In this document: piece by piece, positions 28,990-36,143 of the stretch
How positions within the stretch are numbered: the stretch's first letter is position 1
Layout of the letters: each line of letters starts with the position of its first letter
IMG/VR virus record: IMGVR_UViG_3300035224_000249
Span: 1-36,573 of that record
DNA: 36,573 nt
Reading direction: 5' to 3' (one strand)
From: a virus
Made by a program: the position numbers and the translations under genes
The notes under the pieces: generated by a model
The model's database searches: none
What the model was told of the DNA's origin: nothing
The model's input: the letters and a program-made list of their open reading frames with translations, nothing else

Positions 28990-30714
28990 CTAGTTCCAGT
29001 CCCAGACCTTAGTAGTAGGAACGGATTTAAGTCGATTGAAGGACTGTCCTAAGACAAGAGCATCAGTCGCAAGATTGGGGTGCTCTTCAAACGCTTGCAT
29101 CATGGCTTTCCACTCTTCGTTCTTGCGGGATGCTTGAGCCCGATGTGCACTTTGAGCAACACTATCTGTAAAGTATTGAACACCTTGACTTAGACAATCA
29201 ATTCTATCGTCATGTCTTACTGCTCCTTTGGAGCGGCACATGCGCGACATCTGGTATCCAAGCATATATTCCAGACGTTTTTCTGGTGGTTCATTAGGGT
29301 TAGAGGTATAATCATACTCCCATACTTTAGGGTCAATTATAAGTTTATGCTGGTTCATAATTGGTTCTAATGTATCGATAATACGTTCTTCTTTTCTAAC
29401 AGTGGCTCTTACTTCTTCAACATCCATAAGGGCTTGTTGTTGTTGAATATGACGTTTAAAGAGTTCACATATCATCCCATCTCCGAAGTTAGATTCTACT
29501 AGGAGCCTGTTTGCTTTAAATCTCTTACCAAGACGTACAATGTCAGACAAGGTAGCATCGCTGTAACCGTCACGGAAAGCACGCAGATGCCGCACAAAGA
29601 TATAACCATTAGCCTGACTAAGGACCACTGCAGCAGTTTCGTCAGCACCACGTCCTGAGGGATCCACAGAGATGATTGTCTCTTGATATTCACAAATACC
29701 TTCATCAATAAACATAGGGCCGTAGAAGCGATCTCCGGGCAGTCCTACGGGGTTTAGATCTTTAACCATGTAGCGAGGATCACTAGACCATGCATAGCGT
29801 TCTGCACATTCATGACCTAAGGGTGTAGTAATAAGATCTTGAAACTTAAGGGGGAACTTTTCAGCATCAGACAAGCTTGTATCAAGCATGAACTGAAGCA
29901 TGAAATTAGATCTCCCCATAGCCATTTCACGATCTAAAAGATCTAGCTCACCAAATCTGGTGTCGGTGGGTGTCCCTCTCTCCACTCCTTTCTCAAGGTC
30001 TGCAACCAATTGGGGTGCAAGGAGACCTTCGTATCCACTATCACTCTTGGGGTAACGGGCTGGCCAGACAAACGGTCTATAGGAGCGCTCAGCCAGTTTG
30101 CGGTAGACGGTGAACGTTGATTGTGGCGTCCCAAGGAATAAAATTCTAGAGTTGTCATTAGGTGTAAGAATTGATTCTGATTCAGTTACCAGTTGTAATA
30201 GCTTCTCGCGTTGCATATCAGTGGCACTATTTGCCGGAACCTCAACATCATCAAAGACCATTAAGTCGGCACGGGATCCAGTCATCTGACCGGTTATACC
30301 TACAGACTTAACTGAGGGGGCTTGATGAGGTTTAGCAGGGCCAACATCAAAACTAATGCGACTCCACCGTTGGTCAGCGTCTTTAGGTCCGAGATGATTT
30401 AACCATGAGATATCTAAGATCAGCTTTTGACAGAAAATAGAGAAGTTATCTGCTCTTTCTTTAGAAGCACTAACAACCATTATCTTTTTGTCTGTATCGT
30501 TATAAAGAGTCCAAAGAACAAAAGCAGCAGTAATCCATGATTTACCAACACCTCTAAATGCTTGTATCTGTAGTCGTTTAGGTCCATGCTGCAGATAATC
30601 AGCAATAGATAACTGTGCTCTAGTTGGTCTAGGTAGGTCTAACTCTTTCCAAACAAGCGTAAGAAAAACCTTAAAGTCAACTTTAATTTTATGCTCTAAC
30701 TCATTTAAATTCAT
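28990..30714 (-). CDS. terL: Terminase large subunit (gp19-like)
   Basis: A 574-residue packaging motor, like T7 gp19 (586). The ATPase has Walker A at about 52-60 (AFRGVGKSW) and Walker B with D155/D156 in DLMVFDDVEV. The nuclease has D351 in IISVDPSGRGADETAAVVL, then RLLVESNFGDGM and RHDDRIDCLSQ. It cuts concatemers and drives DNA into the procapsid. It starts 3 bases after the tail-lysozyme-like gene and is the last late gene before structured terminators. Confidence 0.95.
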   Translation of the reverse strand: MNLNELEHKIKVDFKVFLTLVWKELDLPRPTRAQLSIADYLQHGPKRLQIQAFRGVGKSWITAAFVLWTLYNDTDKKIMVVSASKERADNFSIFCQKLILDISWLNHLGPKDADQRWSRISFDVGPAKPHQAPSVKSVGITGQMTGSRADLMVFDDVEVPANSATDMQREKLLQLVTESESILTPNDNSRILFLGTPQSTFTVYRKLAERSYRPFVWPARYPKSDSGYEGLLAPQLVADLEKGVERGTPTDTRFGELDLLDREMAMGRSNFMLQFMLDTSLSDAEKFPLKFQDLITTPLGHECAERYAWSSDPRYMVKDLNPVGLPGDRFYGPMFIDEGICEYQETIISVDPSGRGADETAAVVLSQANGYIFVRHLRAFRDGYSDATLSDIVRLGKRFKANRLLVESNFGDGMICELFKRHIQQQQALMDVEEVRATVRKEERIIDTLEPIMNQHKLIIDPKVWEYDYTSNPNEPPEKRLEYMLGYQMSRMCRSKGAVRHDDRIDCLSQGVQYFTDSVAQSAHRAQASRKNEEWKAMMQAFEEHPNLATDALVLGQSFNRLKSVPTTKVWDWN

Positions 30715-30717
30715 AAA

Positions 30718-31371
30718 CTATTTAGTACGTTGAATTGGTATTCCCAAACTTTCCATAACATTAGACATCACACCCATAAAGCCACCTTGGCTTTTATTTA
30801 CTGGTTTGGGCTTTGCTTTAGGGATAGCTAGAGGACTAACAGGCTGGTTATATGCATTAAATACTTGATCGGCTGCTTTTCTACGCCGATCTGTATGTGG
30901 CACACTAGGACGAAAGTAGCCCTGACCTTTAGCGGCTGATCCTGTAATTAGTTCTGCATAATCTGCAGAGGAAAGGTTAGGTGGTAATTGGTCAAGTGAT
31001 CTTGTCCAACCAATAAGAGATTTACCTTGTTGGTCATATTTACCAGCATACTCATCAGCAAAATATTGCATCTGCCATGAAGCCTGATTGGGATCTAAAC
31101 CAGAAGATACAGCGGCTGAACGAGCACGGTCATAGGGGTCACGTCTTACTCCTGTGTACTGAGATAAGCCTCTTCCGGCGTTAGCATCTTTTTCAATAAC
31201 ATCTAAGTTTTGAAGAGAAGGATCACCAGTCTCAACAATCCAAGAACCGAGTAACCCAGATGCTTGCTGTGGGGTCATTTGAGGTATGCGACCTCCACTC
31301 ATTTGTGTGATCCGGGGAGAGGTTAATACTGAAAACATATAATCAGTATTATTATTTCTTTGAAAATCCAT
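30718..31371 (-). CDS. Tail-lysozyme-like peptidoglycan hydrolase
   Basis: A 217-residue protein. Residues about 33-120 resemble the phage tail lysozyme fold: QASGLLGSWIVETGDPSLQN has the helix with the likely catalytic Glu, and GRGLSQYTGVRRDPYDRARS is the substrate-site segment found as GRGLAQWT in relatives. The C-terminus is Pro/Lys-rich (PKAKPKPVNK). It may be a virion-associated hydrolase that opens the wall at entry, or it may help lysis. It overlaps the upstream gene by 20 bases and precedes terminase. Confidence 0.65.
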   Translation of the reverse strand: MDFQRNNNTDYMFSVLTSPRITQMSGGRIPQMTPQQASGLLGSWIVETGDPSLQNLDVIEKDANAGRGLSQYTGVRRDPYDRARSAAVSSGLDPNQASWQMQYFADEYAGKYDQQGKSLIGWTRSLDQLPPNLSSADYAELITGSAAKGQGYFRPSVPHTDRRRKAADQVFNAYNQPVSPLAIPKAKPKPVNKSQGGFMGVMSNVMESLGIPIQRTK

Positions 31372-31621
31372 TTGTTAGATTAATTATATCTAGACCTTCA
31401 ACTTCAGAAGGCTCTGAGTGGTATGTAGGAGGCTCTACAGCAGGGTCGGAAGGGATAAAAGGTGCAATCCCCTTCTCTATAGCTGCAACAGCTTTGGCGT
31501 TGATATAAGAGCTTTCTAGCCCGTATAACCAGCCTTTCAGGAAAAAGGCCAGAGGGCCGGGTAATTTCTTATCCAACCATCTAGCTATGTCCCGAAACTC
31601 ATTGAGTCGGAACTTGGTCAT
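31352..31621 (-). CDS. Hypothetical late protein, 89 residues
   Basis: The product starts MTKFRLNEFRDIARWLDKKL and contains a hydrophobic patch (PGPLAFFLKGWLYGLESSYI). The C-terminus is acidic and Pro-rich. It begins at a TAATG overlap with the small basic gene and overlaps the tail-lysozyme-like gene by 20 bases. I do not recognise the family. Confidence 0.6.
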   Translation of the reverse strand: MTKFRLNEFRDIARWLDKKLPGPLAFFLKGWLYGLESSYINAKAVAAIEKGIAPFIPSDPAVEPPTYHSEPSEVEGLDIINLTNGFSKK

Positions 31622-31746
31622 TACTTCTTCTTTTTAGGGAAGCCCTTCTTCATTGCTGAGTAGGACTTAGCCGATACAGTAGATTTTTTTTTAGAGCGGG
31701 ACGTACCAGCCTTCTTGCGCTTATTGATATTGCGGTAGAGGCTCAT
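31621..31746 (-). CDS. Small Lys-rich protein, 41 residues
   Basis: ATG at 31746 gives MSLYRNINKRKKAGTSRSKK and ends MKKGFPKKKK. I recall near-identical MSLYRNINKRKKAGTSR starts in cyanophage small proteins of unknown role. It is strongly basic, suggesting nucleic acid or capsid binding. The frame holds a run of nine A (31684-31692 on the opposite strand), which encodes three Lys. Its start overlaps the preceding stop as ATGA and its stop overlaps the next start (TAATG). Confidence 0.8.
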   Translation of the reverse strand: MSLYRNINKRKKAGTSRSKKKSTVSAKSYSAMKKGFPKKKK

Positions 31747-31964
31747 GAACGTGAAGCCTTACCAATAGAGGTAGCAGTCACAACGTGAGAGTCCTTAGTG
31801 ACGGTTGACAGGATTGCCAAGACTTCAGAGACAGTAGTAGCTGTAGTAACAGCGGCAAGGGCGGTTACAGCAGTAGAGGTTAGAACATATGAACCGCCAT
31901 TCTTACGCTCAGTAGAAAACGTAGATGCGGGCCGTACAACGGATGTAAATACTTCAGCAGACAT
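31743..31964 (-). CDS. Hypothetical Ala/Thr/Val-rich protein, 73 residues
   Basis: The product starts MSAEVFTSVVRPASTFSTER. Residues about 28-60 (VLTSTAVTALAAVTTATTVS) are rich in Ala, Thr and Val, suggesting beta structure or a virion decoration role. The stop overlaps the next start as ATGA. Family not recognised. Confidence 0.6.
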   Translation of the reverse strand: MSAEVFTSVVRPASTFSTERKNGGSYVLTSTAVTALAAVTTATTVSEVLAILSTVTKDSHVVTATSIGKASRS

Positions 31965-31967
31965 TTT

Positions 31968-32174
31968 TTATTTAGAAATAAGGTTATCAAGTTTTTCTTC
32001 GATACGGACCATATGATCCTCGAAGCGTGTGAGCATTAGGGAAACTTCTTCTCTGGGGATGTACTTCTCAGCAACTCGAAGTTCAATAGAATTGATACGT
32101 TCATTTAGCCTTGAGGAAACTACACCTAGTCCAGTGGCAGCGGCTATAGCAAGTGTTACAGCGGCTTCAATCAT
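31968..32174 (-). CDS. Membrane-anchored coiled-coil protein, 68 residues
   Basis: Residues about 3-20 (EAAVTLAIAAATGLGVV) form one membrane segment; residues about 21-68 are a coiled-coil with heptad-like Leu/Ile/Val spacing. This architecture fits an inner-membrane spanin (Rz-like) or a holin-associated protein, and it lies in the late lysis-packaging block with the endolysin. No cognate outer-membrane lipoprotein was found nearby, so the spanin reading is a guess. Confidence 0.6.
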   Translation of the reverse strand: MIEAAVTLAIAAATGLGVVSSRLNERINSIELRVAEKYIPREEVSLMLTRFEDHMVRIEEKLDNLISK

Positions 32175-32190
32175 GGTTAAAGTTGTATAT

Positions 32191-32457
32191 TTAAGCTGTT
32201 TGTGTTTGCATGAAAACGTCTACATGCATGGATCCCTTTGCTTGATTGCAGGGACGACAAGCTGTTACACAGTTGTCGGCTGTATCCGTACCGCCATTGG
32301 ACTTAGGGCGAACATGGTCAATTGTTAGGTTTTCCGTTGAGCCACAGTACACGCATTTGTGACCATCCCGATTCTTAAGTTGTTCTCTCCACATTCGCTT
32401 GGCATCGCCAGATCGAAAGCAGAGAAGATCATACATGAGGCTTCGGGGAGTATCCAT
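32191..32457 (-). CDS. HNH endonuclease
   Basis: An 88-residue nuclease with zinc pairs C35/C38 (CVYC) and C67/C70 (CRPC) around the active site D47 H48 in LTIDHVRPKSNGGTDTADN, N62 being the second HNH residue. HNH proteins next to terminase genes often stimulate packaging cleavage, but in T7-like phages they may also be mobile. The start overlaps no neighbour; ATG at 32457 is 32 bases past the basic protein stop. Confidence 0.85.
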   Translation of the reverse strand: MDTPRSLMYDLLCFRSGDAKRMWREQLKNRDGHKCVYCGSTENLTIDHVRPKSNGGTDTADNCVTACRPCNQAKGSMHVDVFMQTQTA

Positions 32458-32488
32458 TGGCTCATTTAGTTAGTATTTAAAAGTGAAG

Positions 32489-32794
32489 TTACTTTTTAGT
32501 TGATTTGCCGTTTTTTCCGTTCCGGCCACGATTTTTTGTTTTGTTTTCTTTGACCATATGGCCACTCTTGAGGTGAGACATATCAGGACCACCTTTTCCA
32601 GCAATACCAGCTTTCTTACGAGCAGCCCAGCGCTCTGCACCAGCTTTATTTAGCCGTCTTTTTTTAGGTCCATCAGGAGCTAGAGACCCCTTTTCCTTCT
32701 TTCGATATTCACGATCATATGCTCGCTTCTTATCGGCAGAAGATTTATTGGACTTGTAATGACGACTGGATTTACTTGACCCAGCATGTGCCAT
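32489..32794 (-). CDS. Highly basic protein, 101 residues
   Basis: The product starts MAHAGSSKSSRHYKSNKSSA and ends NGRNGKSTKK. About a third of residues are Lys or Arg, with Gly and Ser; a SHLKSGHMVKENK segment recurs in cyanophage proteins placed near terminase. It is likely a nucleic acid-binding or packaging-related protein. The ATG at 32794 shares its A with the TAA stop of the small terminase (TAATG). Confidence 0.65.
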   Translation of the reverse strand: MAHAGSSKSSRHYKSNKSSADKKRAYDREYRKKEKGSLAPDGPKKRRLNKAGAERWAARKKAGIAGKGGPDMSHLKSGHMVKENKTKNRGRNGKNGKSTKK

Positions 32795-33024
32795 TAAAAA
32801 TGTCCTTGAACGTCATCAAAAGTAAGTTCTGGGATAATGCCAGCAAGACCAGCCAAAGGGCTACCCTCAGCTGCTACACCAGTAACTCCGTTCTTATGTA
32901 ACCAGTCGGTAGCAGCTTTAATATCGGCAGTAGTTGCTTCACCTGATTTAATACGAGTCATTAACTCCACAGTCACTAAGCTATGCAACTCATCAAAAAG
33001 ATCTTCGTTTGCACGGTTAGTCAT
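32794..33024 (-). CDS. terS: Terminase small subunit, putative
   Basis: A 76-residue protein. The segment LMTRIKSGEATTADIKAATD and WLHKNG resembles the helix-turn-helix of small terminases in cyanopodoviruses and other phages. T7 gp18 is 89 residues. Placement between the lysis genes and the terminase large subunit agrees, although four genes intervene here. It is inferred from motif and position. Confidence 0.7.
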   Translation of the reverse strand: MTNRANEDLFDELHSLVTVELMTRIKSGEATTADIKAATDWLHKNGVTGVAAEGSPLAGLAGIIPELTFDDVQGHF

Positions 33025-33026
33025 AA

Positions 33027-33257
33027 TTAATCACCAAGTTGACGTAGCGTTTGGCGAAGCAGATCAACTGCTTTACGAACCTCAGCTACTTTTTCATCTT
33101 CCTTTCTGGTAGGCTTTAGAGTATCAATAGCCGACTTTGCAAGTTGGGCAATGGAGTTTTCTTTAAGCTTGGAAGTACCTATAACTTCAGATAAAAGAAA
33201 AGCACCTAGAAAACCAAGTGCTTCGATACTGAATTTAATTCCTAGAATTTCAATCAT
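33027..33257 (-). CDS. Small membrane protein, holin candidate
   Basis: A 76-residue protein with one hydrophobic segment at about 5-26 (LGIKFSIEALGFLGAFLLSE) followed by a charged helical tail (KLKENSIAQLAKSAIDTLK). It lies 2 bases before terS and directly follows the endolysin (8-base overlap). A single-span class III holin or pinholin is possible. T7 gp17.5 holin also has one segment and similar size (67 residues). Confidence 0.55.
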   Translation of the reverse strand: MIEILGIKFSIEALGFLGAFLLSEVIGTSKLKENSIAQLAKSAIDTLKPTRKEDEKVAEVRKAVDLLRQTLRQLGD

Positions 33258-33813
33258 TACTATTCATTAATTTAATTAGTTTTGAGGAGTAGATAGGATC
33301 TGTTGCATAGCCTTCTGACTTAAGAAGCCGCGCACACTCCTCACGGGTGTAAGCCCTATTAACACCCAGAAATCCGTTGTAGTCCTTATACCAGCGAGTG
33401 ACCAAATAGTCGATGCAATCGTATGGTGTATTAAAGTCTTTAAAAGAAGCTTGGATAGTAACAGGACCATAGCCATAGTCCTCCCAGGTTGTCTTGGTAG
33501 TGCCCTTACCTTTAATACCAAAGTAGTTATTTTTACCTGAGGTAAATTGACCAAACCCTGATTCAAGAGCCCATTGTGCTGCAACACACTCTGGGAACTT
33601 AGCTCCTGATTGCTTAGCTAGACGAATAATTTCATCCCAGCCAAGCTCATCTGAAATGGGTAGGGGTGTTGGTTCTGGGGTAGGAGATTTCCTATAAGCT
33701 GTTTTAAATGTATCAACAAGAAAGGAAGGGAGCTGAGATTCCAAGTTATCCCAAGCCCTATCCTGGTGAGATTCTCCTTGGTACCATTTAGCGGCTTCCC
33801 TAAGAAATGTCAT
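33250..33813 (-). CDS. Endolysin with glucosaminidase-type domain
   Basis: A 187-residue protein. Residues about 55-185 match the endo-beta-N-acetylglucosaminidase (FlgJ-like) domain: catalytic E84 in AAQWALESGFGQF, then KNNYFGIKGKG and a C-terminal FLGVNRAYTREEC helix. The N-terminal 50 residues (WYQGESHQDRAWDNLESQLP) are a linker or targeting part with a Pro-rich hinge. It cleaves host peptidoglycan at lysis. It neighbours the holin candidate and follows a tail-assembly-like gene by a 14-base overlap. Confidence 0.85.
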   Translation of the reverse strand: MTFLREAAKWYQGESHQDRAWDNLESQLPSFLVDTFKTAYRKSPTPEPTPLPISDELGWDEIIRLAKQSGAKFPECVAAQWALESGFGQFTSGKNNYFGIKGKGTTKTTWEDYGYGPVTIQASFKDFNTPYDCIDYLVTRWYKDYNGFLGVNRAYTREECARLLKSEGYATDPIYSSKLIKLMNSND

Positions 33814-34051
33814 TAGATGGTTCGGTTGGCCAAGTCATGGTGTATGGAAAGCCTGAAGCTGAAGGCAAGTCACGCAGAGCTGTGCGATAAGTAGACCAAG
33901 CTGCTTTATCAGCCGTGCTATCAGCAACTACTTTGTCATCAACATCATTATCAGTTGATTTAGCGTATGCTTTAAGAAGATCAAGAATAAGGAATTTAAC
34001 CTTTTCTGATTTCATGAATGAGAATAGGATTGGACGGATAAGAGTAATCAT
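33800..34051 (-). CDS. Small protein with tail-assembly motif
   Basis: An 83-residue protein. The C-terminal half (KAAWSTYRTALRDLPSASGF, then PYTMTWPTEP) matches the YRxALRDLPxxxGFPxxxxWPxxP motif of phage tail assembly chaperone-like proteins, usually at the end of tail fibre chaperones. The N-terminal half (MITLIRPILFSFMKSEKVKF) is a hydrophobic plus charged helix unlike those relatives. It lies between the glycine-rich adhesin and the endolysin, fitting a fibre assembly role. Confidence 0.6.
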   Translation of the reverse strand: MITLIRPILFSFMKSEKVKFLILDLLKAYAKSTDNDVDDKVVADSTADKAAWSTYRTALRDLPSASGFPYTMTWPTEPSNDIS

Positions 34052-34068
34052 AATTTTGAAAAGTTAAT

Positions 34069-35163
34069 TTAATTTTTTGTCCATATGCAGAAATATCCAG
34101 CATTGCCGTCTGAACTAGATGTTCCAATGTCTTGACCATAATTTCCAACAGTAAATGTTGTATTTCCAGACAGTGTTCTAATCCAACTTTGAAAATTACC
34201 TGCATCATAACCATTTGAATTATAATTACTATCAACTGTTACACTAATCCCAGAGATAGCACTGGCATTATTTTTACCAGAGCCACCACCACCGGCAGAA
34301 GCGTTATAACCGCCGCCACCCATAGAACCGCCGCCACCAAACCAGCCAGCGCCACCACCAGAACCGCCGTCATAACCTCCCATGGAACCATTACCACCTT
34401 GATACTGCTGCCCAGCTGTTGAGCTATTCATGTATATGTAGTTACCTGTACTGGCTGCACCACCGGCAGTAGTTGTACCACCTTTACCTCCTGAATCAGG
34501 ATAACTTGAATTCAAATAATTCCCGTCAATACCATTTTGATCTAAGCCGCCACCATGACTATGCCAATTAGTAGCCCCCACAGTATTATTTTGCATAGCA
34601 CCAATACCGCCGCCTGAACCAACTATTGCTATGACCCAGCTGCCACTTAGCCCGTTATTAGTTGATAAATAAGTTAATCCGCCGCCGCCGCTAGCTCTGT
34701 ACCATGTCGATTGGGCATTAGGCCATCCAGAGCCACCACCTCTACCTCCATAAGCAGTCGCAGATGCACCCAGACTGGCGGTACGATTGAGAATACCGCC
34801 GGAGCCTGAGATTGCCCAGACAGTCTGTGCAGAAGTTACAGTTAGTTCAAATACTGAAAGACCACCCGCTCCTCTTGGCTGTGCACCAATACCGCTTAAA
34901 CCGAGTTGCAAAGTTGACCGAGAACCACTTGCACCAATCATTGCTACATAAAAAGTACCCGGATCTAGGTCTACTGAAAATGTCTGAACAGGACCACTAT
35001 TTGAATTGGTGGCATGATTGCTATGATACATTTCCACACCGTTTGCAGCGGTTGTTTTGGTGTAAGCACCACTAGCAGCAGTAATTAAATTTTGAATTGA
35101 TGGGCCTGATGATATAAATCCACGCGCAGAGCCGCCTGCAAAAGTTGTAATAATAGGTGGCAT
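34069..35163 (-). CDS. Glycine-rich tail tip or adhesin protein
   Basis: A 364-residue protein. Residues about 90-300 are rich in Gly runs (GGRGGGSGW, GGGAGWFGGGGSMGGGGY), Asn, Ser and Tyr, resembling the glycine-rich sandwiches of phage adhesins such as gp38 of T4-like phages. The N-terminus (ITTFAGGSARGFISSGPSIQ) and C-terminus (GNYGQDIGTSSSDGNAGYFC) are beta-type. It follows the tail fibre repeat gene by 2 bases and precedes the tail-assembly-like gene. Receptor binding is likely but inferred. Confidence 0.7.
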   Translation of the reverse strand: MPPIITTFAGGSARGFISSGPSIQNLITAASGAYTKTTAANGVEMYHSNHATNSNSGPVQTFSVDLDPGTFYVAMIGASGSRSTLQLGLSGIGAQPRGAGGLSVFELTVTSAQTVWAISGSGGILNRTASLGASATAYGGRGGGSGWPNAQSTWYRASGGGGLTYLSTNNGLSGSWVIAIVGSGGGIGAMQNNTVGATNWHSHGGGLDQNGIDGNYLNSSYPDSGGKGGTTTAGGAASTGNYIYMNSSTAGQQYQGGNGSMGGYDGGSGGGAGWFGGGGSMGGGGYNASAGGGGSGKNNASAISGISVTVDSNYNSNGYDAGNFQSWIRTLSGNTTFTVGNYGQDIGTSSSDGNAGYFCIWTKN

Positions 35164-35165
35164 AA

Positions 35166-36143
35166 TTATTCAAAAGCAGCGGAACTTACAAGTACAGTAA
35201 ATGTGGCATCTGCTGTCTTGAAAGCGGTAAGTGTGTAGCTAGTAATTGAACTTGCTGTTTCTGCACCACTAGGTGCTCCGCCAGCCCATTTAACTGTTGC
35301 AGATGCACCATCAACTGTCACACCAGTTGGATAATATGCTGTTGATCCATATGCAACTACATAAGCAGTCGTCAATGATTGATTATCAGTCATTAGACTA
35401 TTTAGAGTTGTACTGCCATCACCGCGAATGTTAATAGCAAAGTTACCTGTAGCATTGGCAGCATCCCAAGTAATTGCTTGAGATTTAACATCTAGATTAA
35501 TAGTTCCAGTTGCTGCGCCGCTACTATTGTAGTCAACTTTTTCAGTTACACGTTCAATTGAAAGAGCTTCACTACATACAAGATTGCCAGTTAAAGTACC
35601 TCCTGCAAGTGGCAGCTTTGTTGCAATACTATTAGTTACTGTTGTTGAGAAACTTGCATCATCACCAAGTGCAGCTGCAAGTTCATTTAATGTATTAAGT
35701 GCATCTGGTGCTGAATCAGCCAAGGCTGCAGTAGCAGCTTCAACAAATGCAGTTGTAGCAATTTGAGTTGTATTTGTACCTAGTGCAGCTGTAGGAGCAG
35801 CTGGTACTCCAGTAAATGTAGGAGCAGCAATGTTTGCTTTAACACTAATATCCGGTACAGCAGCAGCAACAAACGCTGTAGTAGCTATTTGAGTAGTATT
35901 AGTACCGCTAGATGCTGTAGGAGCTGCAGGTACACCAGTAAAAGTAGGACCAGCAAGATTTGCCTTGAAAGGATCAGCTGCGGTAGTGTGATCTACTAAG
36001 CCTGAACCTTCTTTAACTTGTAATTTATTTAGAGCATTATCAAATACAATCTCACCTTCTTGAATGGCGCTGAGACCTGCATTTAATGCTGCTGTTGTAC
36101 CACGTGCAACGCGCACGGGTGTTCTGTTAGTTGGGACGCCCAT
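35166..36143 (-). CDS. Tail fibre protein with repeats
   Basis: A 325-residue protein. Residues about 65-93 and 107-134 repeat the phage tail fibre unit PTFTGVPAAPTA followed by GTNTTQIATTAFV, a known module in fibre shafts. The N-terminus (AALNAGLSAIQEGEIVFDNA, then LNKLQVKEGSG) resembles the start of fibre-like modules that carry a label for attachment. The C-terminal half is beta and Ser/Thr-rich. It starts one base after the stop of the preceding fibre gene. Confidence 0.75.
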   Translation of the reverse strand: MGVPTNRTPVRVARGTTAALNAGLSAIQEGEIVFDNALNKLQVKEGSGLVDHTTAADPFKANLAGPTFTGVPAAPTASSGTNTTQIATTAFVAAAVPDISVKANIAAPTFTGVPAAPTAALGTNTTQIATTAFVEAATAALADSAPDALNTLNELAAALGDDASFSTTVTNSIATKLPLAGGTLTGNLVCSEALSIERVTEKVDYNSSGAATGTINLDVKSQAITWDAANATGNFAINIRGDGSTTLNSLMTDNQSLTTAYVVAYGSTAYYPTGVTVDGASATVKWAGGAPSGAETASSITSYTLTAFKTADATFTVLVSSAAFE

